Shown here in pieces: positions 47,271 to 59,900 of a stretch of 64,000 nucleotides of DNA. The notes beneath the pieces are model-generated. The model ran no database searches, had not been told where the DNA came from, and saw only the letters and a list, made by a program, of their open reading frames with translations. Source of the stretch: Cordylochernes scorpioides (lineage: Eukaryota > Arthropoda > Arachnida > Pseudoscorpiones > Chernetidae); the NCBI GenBank assembly GCA_030710605.1, contig CP092869.1:12363425-12427424 (forward strand). The letters run 5' to 3'. How positions within the stretch are numbered: the stretch's first letter is position 1; every line of letters begins with the position of its first letter. Position numbers and translations under genes: made by a program.

Positions 47271-47711
47271 TTCTTTGATTTTAATGCCAACACTTGACCT
47301 TTTTTATTTTATTTTATTTTATTATTTTTCATATATACAGTAGAACCTCCATTTAGCGGACACCGCGCTAGAAGACACCCCTCTACAAATGACAGTTTTC
47401 ATTTGTAAAATTACCATTTTTACTATTTAGCAATTCACCGGTATGAGGACATTTCTCCCTAAAGGCCACTTTGACTTTGCAATTAGGTGTTGTCCTTTAC
47501 AGGGAGGTTCTACTGTATATATTTTTAATATTCAGCATTCTTATAAATTGTTGATCACTTTATATAATATTATTTCTGCGCTATGCAGTTTAAAATTCAC
47601 TCAAGACATTATTTTATTTAATAAATGAATTGTGGAACGACAACGAAGAGCGTGTGAGGAGAAGCAGAGATAATGCTGTCAAAGTAGAGCTGTTAGCATG
47701 AGGCAGTTTGG

Positions 47712-47940
47712 TTAAAATGTGAGATGCATTTTCAGTCTCCACCAGATAACTTCACCAAAGAAACCCAAGGTGGCCATTCCTGTGAATAAAGTGTAGATAG
47801 CGAACACTCCCTTCAGGTCTTCCAGTTTCATTATCCCATCCCCAGTAGACATGTAGAGACGGCTGTTGCAGGTTTCCCAGTCGTGGTTCAGACGTCTGAG
47901 CCATGTCGTGATTTGACCGGTGTCTCTGATCATTCTGGCC
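47712..47940 (-). CDS. IR-B terminal exon: M4
   Basis: RDTGQITTWLRRLNHDWETC then MKLEDLKGVFAIYTLFTG and EVIWWRLKMHLTF before the stop. Acceptor CTGTTGCAG. Confidence 0.9.
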
Positions 47941-50900
47941 CTGCAACAGACATGACAAGTTCCCTATACAATGGAAAAGAGCACAGCAGTTGACTAACGA
48001 GTTCTGAATCAAATGGACTAGGGATTACATTACCAATCTCATGACAAGAAGCAAATGGCATCACCAGACGGAGCCGATAAGGAATGGAGATCTAGTTTTT
48101 CTCGTAGATGAGCTACATCCCAGGAACATGTGGAAGCGCGGTTTCGTCTCCGATGTACACTTTGGACCTGACGGCCAAGTACGCGTCGCTACGATCACTA
48201 CCAAGCAGAACGGGAAAGCGGTGATCTACAAGCGACCAGTGACAAAGATCTGCCCCCTTGGATTAAGAATGGAACTTGGCGAAAGGAAAGGCAGATTTAT
48301 GAAGACCAGCTCCATAATTCGGGGGGCCGGAATTCAGTGGCTTACAAATGGAACGCTTGTCTTTATGAAAATTCGTTAAGAGATTTTGAATAAATTTATC
48401 CGGGATCGTTTAAAATGCTGATAATTTTTATTAACAGTTTGATAGGTTACAAGAGAAATATCTAAGTCTCTGACAGCTTTCTCTGATAAATATCCTATAG
48501 GTTTTCTTTGATCGCTTTCTGAATCATTAGCTAGTGTCATCTCAACATAGAACTGAGAGATCCTGTCCTTGTCTGGAGGAGGACAAGATGGAGGAGCCTC
48601 CCTTCCTGAGAACAGCTTTTTACATTTTATTACCAAATTGTAAATAATATCATTTCACTTTGTTTCTCGTTAATTTTTGTAACAATTAACTAAGGGTATC
48701 ATTTAAAAATTTTGAATTGTCCATATAGATCAAAACATAGGAGATAGAAAAATAACTGATGAAGAATCTTTATTGTGATCTTTATAAAAAGTAAAAAAGG
48801 TTAGGATGCCTTAATGACCAATTTTTTTTTTTTTTTTGGTCGTTGAGGTACAGCTTGCACCACGCTGATGAGGGCCAACAGCCCGAAACGCGTCCGTGGT
48901 TAGCTTTTCTTGATTAATCAAGAATGGGTATTTGGCCAACTCTGGAATAATTAAAAATCAACGAGAATAGTTGATATTTATTCCGATAGATGGCGCAAGC
49001 CATCAGCAACTTTCAGTTGCACGATAAGGAGATGCCTTTTTCTTAATTTATGCACCTTATCCCAGTACAATGTTACATTTGTACTATTTTTTCATTTATA
49101 TATATATTTTTAAAAATAAAGAAGGCATCTCCTGACCACGAGCACATGTGCTTTTTAGATGGCAGAGTGCCATCTAGTGAAGCAAAAATAAACTAAACGT
49201 TTATTTAGCTTGCTCCGTGATATTTGGCCAACCGCCAACAGCGCGAAACGCGTTCGTGGATGGCTTTTCTTGATTTATCAAGAAATTGGGTTGGTCAAAT
49301 ATCAGGGAGCAAGCTAAATAAACGTTCAGTTTATTTTTGCTCCACTAGATGGCGCTCTGCCATCTAAAAAGCACATGTGCTCGTGGTCAGGAGATGCCTT
49401 CTTTATTTTTAATATCAACACCTGACCCACTTATCTTTTTTTTTTCTATTGTTTTTTTCATATATATATTTGTTCTTAAAATAGAGCAATCCATACCTAA
49501 ATCATTAGATAATAAAAAGGCATATATTGGATTGAATAAAAGATTTATTTGCCAATATTTCGGCTGGCTGAACGCCAACCTTTATCGAGGCATTACATTT
49601 TTGTATACACAAACTCAGCCTGCATAGTAGTAGGCTTTTTTCTATTGATTTTCACATGTTAAGCGTATTTACGCACGTTTGGCCTTAAATACCCATTTCT
49701 TGGTTTCTCAAGAAGCCTCTGGAACCAAAAATATTTTTGGTCGCAGAGGTACGGCCTACTCCACGTTGACGAGCGCCAACAGCGTGAAACGCCTTCGTGG
49801 ATGGCTTTTCTTGATTTATCAAGAAATTGGGTTGGCCAAATATCAGGGAACAGGTTACATCAATGCTTTCTGTTCCACCAGTTGGCGCTCTGCCTTCTGA
49901 AAAGCACATGTGCTCCTGGTCAGGATATGCCTTTTTTATTTTTAATATATATATTACAACAGACACATAACCCTAGTCATAGTAGGGAATGAAATCATAA
50001 TGCACGAATGTTTATTTTACACACAAAACAAACTTTTCTACTCTTTTTATTACGATTAAAAAATATATTGGGAGGTTTTGGTTCATCAGTGGTGAACCTT
50101 CTCAGCGGTTTTGCTTATTCAATCTACCAGATCGTTTCTCTTAGAGCTCTAAAACTGTATTGGACGATTCTGCCTATATATGCTACACTGAAGGGTGGAA
50201 TATAAGTAGAATGATCCAATACAGTATTAGAGCTCTAAGAAGCGGTCTGGTAGATTAAATTGGTGAAACCGCTGGGAGGGTTCACCACTGATGAACCAAG
50301 CCCTCTCAATATTTTTCATAGCAGTAAGGACAGTAGAAGTTTGTTTTGTGTATTAAATAAACATTCGTTCTTTAATGCTTTTATTTCCTATATGATAGCT
50401 CATTATTGCCTCATATTAATTTATGCCTAGTCACAGGGTTTCAATTTTTATAACAGTATTTTTTATTCATTTATTAATCAACCAAGCGTGATATTGGAGT
50501 ATTTGCGCCTATTACAGAGAAAACAAACACAACAACAAACAAATCAAAACTTCTTCAAATAAAAGACACTTAGTAAAAATAAAAGGATTTACAGGCAGAA
50601 GTGTCTTTTATTTGAAGAACTATGAATGCCGGCCAGGAAGCCTCGATCTTTACGATAAATTAAAACTTAGAATTAAATATTTACAAATTTACATGTTAAA
50701 ATTAATCTACGAACAAGGCACCTTTGTTGGCCGATATTGTGATCAGGGTGCGCGGACCGATCTGATCTGCTCCATGGAAAAAAACACCACCACGAAATAT
50801 ATTGATCGACAGAGTTCATAAAATTTATATAGACAAAGTGGCTGATGTAAGAGAGTTAAATCGTTTAGATCAGGGAACAATCGATGTCTCACTTCTGTAA

Positions 50901-53900
50901 AGTTGGGACAGTCATAGATAAGGTGAAGAGCAGTTTGTTCAGTTTCTCTGCGGGAACAATTTGGTTTTTCTGATAGATCTCTTTTATGTAGTAAGTAGTG
51001 CTGGCGGTGTGATGTGACAAATTGAGTTTCTATAACTAAAGGAGGAGGGGGAGCAGTAACAAGCTCACTAAAAAACCTGGCATCAGCTGGCCCGGCTGAT
51101 AGTACCCTGTATGGGCTCCTAATCCAGTGATACAGGATGAGAAGCGTTTGTACTCCATGTTAGGAGTGGCTGCACATGGCATCTGTTCCTCATGTCAGAG
51201 GCGCCCATTTCTTTTGGAGTTAAGTCGGTCTTCATATGAGTAGTGCTCCCAGTCTTAATGACAAAGGCAGACACATTCTACTTCACCCAGTCATGATGGT
51301 TGTCAAACAGACACCATTAATGATTACAACTCGATTCTCTAATATGATTGAGTGGAGATAAGAAAGAAGAAGAAGAATTTCTATAAAATTTGTATGGAAC
51401 TGTATAACAATTCCGTTTGGAAAAATAGTGCGAATTGTATACAAGTAATTAGCAATAGTATTTATAAACACATTGAAAAGATAGATTGAAGTGTCAAATT
51501 ATTTAACAAACATAAGAAGTTTTATACTTCTCAGTTATGCGGGAAGAATGTTGTTTATTTGTTAAGTGATCTCCCACGTCATTGGACCAATGTGGCCATG
51601 TTTGTACATAAAAGAGGGTTGAAACGGGATGCGAGGAGTCGTGGAGGGTTTTTCGAGTGGATAGGCTTAAAGCATTCTCTGTGTGCTTGTCTGGTGATCT
51701 CCTCGCATACCTGTGAAACCACGGCCCGCTCCTTATCAACGCTGCAAATAAAAGATAAGTACTGTTTTTATTTTATTTAACAAATCGTTTTTGTTTTTTT
51801 TTTTTACCCCCTTTTTGTTGTTAGTGTTGTACTCTTGAGTGTACCTTTTTCTGTGTATTAAGTTACTCTTACTGTAGACCCTAGTTTATTGCTTTTTATA
51901 TGATAACCCGTAATAGTAACTTTTGTCAGAAGAATCTTTGATAATTACCTATGATTCAGATGGTCAATTATTTTGCGATCAACTCGCATGTTGATACCTA
52001 AGGCGTTGTTAAACACCATCAGATCAAATTTGGGGAAATAGAAATGTCTTCCAGACTTGAAGACATCACATTGTTGGTTTAAGATTGCTCTGGTGATTTC
52101 TGGTTGAGAGGAGATCACAGCTTTCCCCTCCTATAACACACCATGGGTCTGTAGCGGACGCTAGAAATATCACACTGTTAACTTGTAAATAGGTAAATTC
52201 ATGATTTTATAATTAATTAAAATACACCTATCCCCCGATTTACACGCTACTTGTTTTACACGTTTTCGCTTTTACACGGTTTTCCAAATAAGTTTTTTTT
52301 TATCGCACTATACTAAATGCTACTGTGATTGAACATATGCGCTGTGTACACATCTCACGAGGAATCCAGAGCTTATGTGCTGACTACATATTTTAACCTG
52401 TCAATGCATTTTATTTTTATTTCTGTGTACACCTATCCCCCGATTTACACGTTTTTCTCAGGAACGTATCTACCGTGTAAATCGGGGGATAGGTGTACTT
52501 TGTTAGTTTTGTTATAATTACCTAAGCCAGTGATTCTCAACCAATGTGCCGCGGTAATTTTGTGTGCCGCGAAATTCTAAAAATGTGCCGCCGAATTTTA
52601 GTCATATGATTATGTTCACGTTTGTATTGGTTTTTCTTTTTTTCTTTTTCATTTTTTTACTTTTTAAAATAACGAAATTAGCAAATTGAATGTTAGAGAT
52701 GTATATTACTTATATTTTGCATAGAAATATTGATACATAATTTGAATTTTCTTGCATTCAAGTTAGCAAAAGTGTGCCGCGAAATTCTAAAATTGTGCCG
52801 CCAAATTTTCAAATCTTTAAAATAATGCCGCAACAAAAAAAGGTTGAGAATCACTGACCTAAGCATTTTATCCTTTATATATTATTGCTGACTTTATCAT
52901 TTATTTAACATTTATATGAAAATAGTACAAATGTGATATTGTACTGGGATAAGGTGCATAAGTTATGGAAAAAGGCATCTCCTTATCGCGCAAGCCATCA
53001 GCAACTTTCAGTTGCAATATAGAAGATGCCTTTTTCCATAAAATTTATATTTATAATACAATATAATGCGGCTTATGATTGTAAAACGACATTTGAAAAC
53101 TATCCCGCATGTGTTTCTTTTGAACGAAAAATCGAAATATATATTTTTAAGGAGAAATAACGATTATTTCTAACCTTAGGGATGAAGTGTGAAAGGATGA
53201 ATTGTGAAGAGTAATAATAAACGGAAAAATAAAGTGTTCAGGGATGGGAACATCCCTTTTTTTTTTGTTTTGTTTTTCTTTTATTCCTCATTGTTTACTT
53301 TATATTATGATGCATTAACGCACCATCTGTTATCAAAATTCGAAACTATTATAGACGCGTATGATTCTTTTCAAAAATTAAATAATTTCTACAAGAGTCT
53401 AGCTTCAGTATCACTATAAAAGGAAGAACGTAAAATTCAATATAACAGGGGTATAGTAGATTAAACTGGGGAAACCGCTGGAAGGTTCATCACTAATGAA
53501 CCAGGCCCTCCCATTAATTTTTTCATTGCAGTAAGGGCAGTATAAATTGTTTAATTTTTAAAAAGAATCATACGCGTCTATAATAGCGAATTTTCATAGT
53601 AAATAGTGTTTTGACACTGTGGAATTGTTACGTGCGTGTTGGTGTGGCTTGGGGAAAGGCCGCTGATTAGATTATAATTATATATATTTTTATAAAATAA
53701 ACTAATATAAAGCCTCGAAATATATAAAGAGAAAAGAAGTAACGGCCGCTGGAAGCAAGCCTTGTTGTTGAACGACGCGCGTGGCAAGAGTCCCGGATGC
53801 CGCCCGCGCATGCGTAGTGAGGTGTTCTCCTAGCTCCCGCTTGCCGAGGCGTAGTGAGGCCGCCACACTACTGCCCGTATGTGTAGTGAAGTTTTTCCCA

Positions 53901-56900
53901 GTTCGCGCTCGCTGAAGCAAAGTATGGTCGCCACAACACCAATGAAAACAAGTTGATAACTAGATAGATTTTTCGGTTTATCATTTTTAAAATTATTTTT
54001 TATTCATGAAATCAATTGCCAAGCAATATTTCACGTTTTTATCTTAGAGTGACGATTGGGGTTTTGGCGCATAATACAATCAATAACTCCTATCTTTCTG
54101 TGACCATCGGTGTTAAAATAAATCGAATATTTTTATCAGATTTTTTATTGAATATTCTGGAGTTCAAATCTTCTTTAGACTACTTAATCCTCTTCTTTTC
54201 CGATCAATGAAGTTAAGCAATGTCGGTCAGTACTTGGGAGGGTGACCACCTGGGAACACCGGGTGAAGTAGGCTATTACCTTTGGGACTCAAAAATCCTC
54301 CATTCTGGTTAGCAGCCCCTAAATAAAGATACTTCCATCCTTCTCAAGATAGAAGTCAATAAATACAATTCATTAACGCCCCATCTGTCTTTATAAATTG
54401 AAACTATTTGACACGAAATGTTCTTCTTTGTTAATAAAAGCGCGTTTCAACAATTATTCTTTCAGTAACAGAAACAATATTTGAATGTAATTCTACTGTC
54501 CTATAAGCTTATGTCGATAGTTTTCTTGAAAACCATTTCAGAAATTCCACCCTTCACAGTGCTGCGTATATAGCAGAATCGTCCAATACAGTATTAGAGC
54601 TGCTTCAAAAGCGGTCTGGTAGATTAAATTGGCGAAACCGCTGGGAGGGTTCATCATTGATGAGCCAAGCCCTCCCAATATATTTTTTCATCGCAGTAAG
54701 GACAGTAGAAGTTTGTATTATATATAAAAGAAACATTCGTGTTTTTAAATCCTTTCATTTTATTTGTATATATGGCGCGTTATTGCTTTGTGTTAATATT
54801 GGAAGGGCCTAGCCAAACTTCCCAGGTGGTGACCCTCCCAAGTACTGACCGGGCCCGACATTGCTTAACTTCGGTGATCGGAAATAAAGGATTAAATAGC
54901 CTAAACGAAGATTTGAATGCGATAATATTTCACCACTGATGAGCCAAGCCCCACCCAATATTTACATCGAAGTAGGAACAGTGGAAAGTGGTTTACTTTA
55001 AAATAGAACGAAATTGGTACACGCGTGTTCATGTGTTTTAGTGAAAGCATAAACATCCTCGATAAAGAGAGGCGAGTTGCCCCTCGAAATTTTGGAACAA
55101 TAAAAAATCTTTATAGATCCAATACAGTAGAACTTGGATAATTCCAACATCTTTAATTAGAATATTTATCTTGGTCCCTAGAATTTCCTATAAATTGAAT
55201 TTCCGTTTTTAATTCGAAATTTTTGATAATTCGATTTTTTTTTTGTCCCTTGGGCTTCGACTGTATATGCATATTTTCTAAATAAATATAAAATAAATAT
55301 CGCGTTAAATAGCTTCAATTCCTATATATAGAAATCACTGTTTCCTAAAAACACTATAAAGGAATGACAATACATCCAGATGGTACAAGAACCTATAGGA
55401 CATGTAACAATTGTCCTGGTGTGGAACTAACACCTACCCACATATTCTTATGTCCAGCAATGGCCACATCCTTGCAGAAAATTGACATAGACCCAGAGCA
55501 GCAGCTTTACACACCCAAGATAGTGGACATTGCTTATGCTGTGATAGAAATGTATGGAGACATCTGAGGCTCTTCATTGAATACAACAACAACAACATTG
55601 TTTCCTAACTCGTTATGCTTTAATTTATGAAACGAGATAACTTGGGAATATACAAAGGCTCAAATATCAGAGCTATAAAAATTTCATTTCCGAATACATC
55701 CTTTGAAAATTGAGAAAAGATTCGAGTGGTGAGGTGAGAGAGGGAGCTATTTCTTGATGATAAAAATTAAGATTGAAAGCTTGCTAGTACTGAAATGTTC
55801 AGCAAAATGATACAGATATGCCTTTGTTGTGGTGGTGATGTCTTGTCCCCATGGAAAAGGATGGTGCCCCCGTTAGTCAGCCACATTTCAGAGTTCCCTG
55901 TTCACGGTTACCGTAGCGGCTCGGGGCTCACGACACCGTACTACAGGGCAGTCTCTTACTTGTGCTGCTTAAGATTAATAGCTTGCTAGTACTGAAACGT
56001 TCAGCTAAATGATACAGATATGCCTTTGTTGTGGTGATCTCTTGTCCACATGGAAAAGGGAGGTGCCATTGCCCCATTAGTCAGCCACATTTCAGAGTTC
56101 CCTGTTCAGTGTTACCGTAGCGGCTCACGACACCGTACTACAGGGCAGTCCCTTACTTGTGCTGCTTCTCCTCACGTAGAGGAGGACTTCTGGGAAGGAA
56201 TAATTATTGTCAAAAGGTATCATTGTTATAATGTGAGTCATTGTTGGATACTGTCTGTACACCAATGGTTCGAATTTACATAATCATCTCTTTATTAATC
56301 TTTGATATGAATATCCAACAACAAAAGCCACCTTTTAAGACATTTCGTCTTACATATACTCCCTGAATTCCAATGTGTAAAGAAACATTCGAGTCTTAAT
56401 GTCTTCATTCGTTATATATAGATGGCGCGTTATTGCTTTGTATTAACAGATCTTAAAGAGACAAAGGTCGCCTCTCCCGTCATAATAGACGTCAAAACTA
56501 GACGCCATCTATTGACCGTCGCCGCAACTAGCGGCCTCGGGTCGGTGACAAAGCCACAACACCAGCTTTGGCAAACTAAAAAGCGTTCACCTAGAGACCA
56601 TGGTTTCGGGATAATGGATGGCGTCTAGTTTTGACGTCTATTTTGACGGGAGAGGCGACCTCGCGGCAAAAAAAAAATTCCATCTATATTTTAGCCATAG
56701 ATTTGGCCCAACCACTTTTCCAGCTAAGCACCTCTTTGGCAGATTGTCAAGAGTCCATTAGATCCCGTGTAGATCTCATGGAATAAAGTTCGCCCTAGGC
56801 TGACGAGGGCCATTAGCCCGAAACCATGGTCTCTAGGTGGACGCTTTTCTGTTTGTCAAAGTTGGTGTTGTGGCTTTGTCACCGACCCGAGGCCGCTAGT

Positions 56901-59900
56901 TGCGGCGACGGTCAATAGATGGCGTCTAGTTTTTACGGGAGAGGCGACCTTTGTCTCTTTAGATCATTATCCTCCCGGCAAAAAAAAAATCCATCTATAG
57001 CAGAGCTTGTCCAAATGAACAAATATTTGTTGAATCAATGTTGAAGATACTTACTTGAACTCTTTTGATTTTTTCCAAGGAGAAAATTTCTTTGACTGGA
57101 ACAATTCCATTTGAAGTCTCAATCTTTTTCCAGAGTAGCTGTCCACTCAACGTCTCTCCCTGTAACATAGCATGTCAGCTGATGGGCCTAGGGATGATTA
57201 GAGTCATTTTGGATATAAGCTAAATATATAATGGGCAAAATTCAAGTGATTTCAATGAGCCAAAAATATATGGAATTGATGGATTAATACTTGTTTGAAT
57301 GTATTTTAAAAATCTTGATATAAATATGTGACAATATAGTGGTAATGATGTGGTGAGGTGAGAAATAATCACACGATGAGTTGTTAGAGCAATAATCCAG
57401 GCAGCCAGCCGAGAGAGAAAGAGGTGGCGAGTGAGACGTTATCTGCTGAACGACTGTTTTTCCCTGTGTACACAAGCGGGGCTAACAAAAGATAAGCGCC
57501 AGGTGGTGACGCCCCCCTCAGGAATGTGGCCAAAAAATGGTCGTAAGTTAGTTTTCTTAGCTTTAGCTGCCCATCTCTCTCGTTGGCTGTTGGATTGTTT
57601 TATTAATCCTGGAAGAGCATATATTATGACAAATACATATTCATTCTTGTCTTTACAATTTAACAAAATCAACAAACAATTCCGGGTAAGGTTTCTTTAA
57701 CTACTTCATTTATTTATCTGGAGGTCGGTGGAAGGATGGTTTAAACCGTCGGTTTTCGACCGCTACAACCCGGGTTCGATTCTCGCATTTGACACTTTTT
57801 CTAATTAGAAAAAAATGCTCTAATGGCCCCCGATTCTTGCAAAAGTCCAACCCCACCAGCGAGTGCAAGTAACCAAACGGGGCTCTGACACATTGATATA
57901 ATTATAATACCTTGATAAAGGTTGACGTTCAGCCAACTGAAATATTGGTAAAATAAATGATTTTTTGATCCAATATATGCATTTTTATTTAAAGATTTAT
58001 TTATGGATTGCTCTAATTTCATAATAAATGTAATTGTTTTCATCTGATGTCAATGTAGGTGTGGTTAGTGAAGTTACCCGAATCGAGAGGTCAATGTGGT
58101 GCACTTACAGTAAAAGCAGTCGCCTACTTCTACCCACCATGATTATCATGGCCTGTACCACGTGTACTAGGGATAAGCAAAAATAACTATTTCTATAGCT
58201 TTCGGATCAACATGCCCTTTAACAGGAGAAGGTGTTTATAATTGGCTGGAAATGATACTTCTAGTTCTCCTGTTAAAGGGCATATTGGCCTCCGAAAGCC
58301 AGAGTAATAAAAAAATAGCTTAAGAAACTTTGCCCTGTATTATTGTCTTCATAAAAATGTTTTCTGAATCGATTTTAGTTATACAAGATTGTGTGTGTAA
58401 ATATGATGGATTAAACATAAAATTAAGCGCCATATTTTATTAATAGCTCAATATGTAATATATATGCAAATTTTCTTCCAAATCGTTCCGTATTTTACAA
58501 TTTTTTTATTGTTGTTCCTTAACTCCCGCACATTATAGTATTTTTTTTATTATTAAAAAGGCATATTATGATGCATAGCGCGCCATCTGTTATGAATATT
58601 CGAAACTATTATAAAGGCGTAAGATTCTTTTTTAAAATTAAACAATTTCTACTGCCCTTACTGCAATGGAAAAATTAAAGGAACGGCTTGGCTCATCAGT
58701 GGTGAACCCTCCCAGCGGTTTCGCCATTTTAAAAAGGCATATATTGGATCGAAAAATCATTTATTTTACCAATATTTCAGTTGGCTTAACGCCTTTATCA
58801 AGGTGTTATAACACATTTAATGTGTGTCAACAACAAACTCAGCGCCACATAACGTCAATAGAATTAAGTTTAAAAATATTTTTGCTTATATTCAATGGGG
58901 ATACAAAATTTGATATATATATAAATACTAGACGAATGACCCGGCTTCGCCCGAGAATTCCCCCGAGTGCAATTTCCTTCATACTGAAAGTACATCAATA
59001 ATAAATAGTAGAAGTGCCATAGAATAGCAATGCAGAAGTAACACATAAACCACAGACAAAAAGTGTGTGTGATGGCATAAATTGTATTATATTAGTGTTT
59101 AGGTATTTGATTTAATATTTTTTTGCAATCCATTTAGTTATTTCAAAATCAATATGGTTTAAATAGATGGCAGCTTTTCCAGCGCATTAACCCTTGAAAT
59201 TGCCTGAGTTGAGTGAGTGCTGCGATGGATCTTGACTGCGATGCCCATCTTCTCAGTAAGAATAAGAAAATATAGGTTTATAAAAAAATTAATCCAAAAT
59301 ACTGGCATGTAAATATTTTTTGTAAAAAAATAAAAGAACACATGGAAATTAGGCAAACATATGTTTGCTAATGACTGCATTTTAAACGATTTTAAAAAAA
59401 TACCAGAAAAAAAATTAATAAAAAATACGAAAGCCATTGTTTACATACAGTAACGTTAATTTTGTAAAGTTTTTTTTTTTAATTGCATTGTGTGCACTTA
59501 CCGTAACTTAGTAATATAAATTTCTCTCTCAATACTTTTGTAAAAAAAAAGTGACACTCGTATAAAAAGATATTTTAAAAAAAGTACGCAAGCAACTTGA
59601 AAAGAAATGCAGAACGCTCATTGGTCGCTTAATTGGCCTCGTGTTGTTACTTCGCCTCGTATTTACTCCGCGTAAAAAAAGTTCTTCAAATTAAAAAAAG
59701 AAATAGCCAAAAATACTAATCAAAATGTAGCCGAAAATTATCCTCAGGTTTATAAAAAGCGACATGCAAAATTTGGTACCAATTGGCTCAGTAGTTTTTG
59801 AGTTTATCGCGAAACAGACAGACATTGACTTTTATATATATAGAGATAATACCTAATAATATATATTATAATATTATAATACCTTGATAAAGGTTGGCGT

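Noticed and set aside
53200..53420. Possible small membrane protein
   Set aside because: T-rich intron sequence next to a SINE fragment; no start context or homology.
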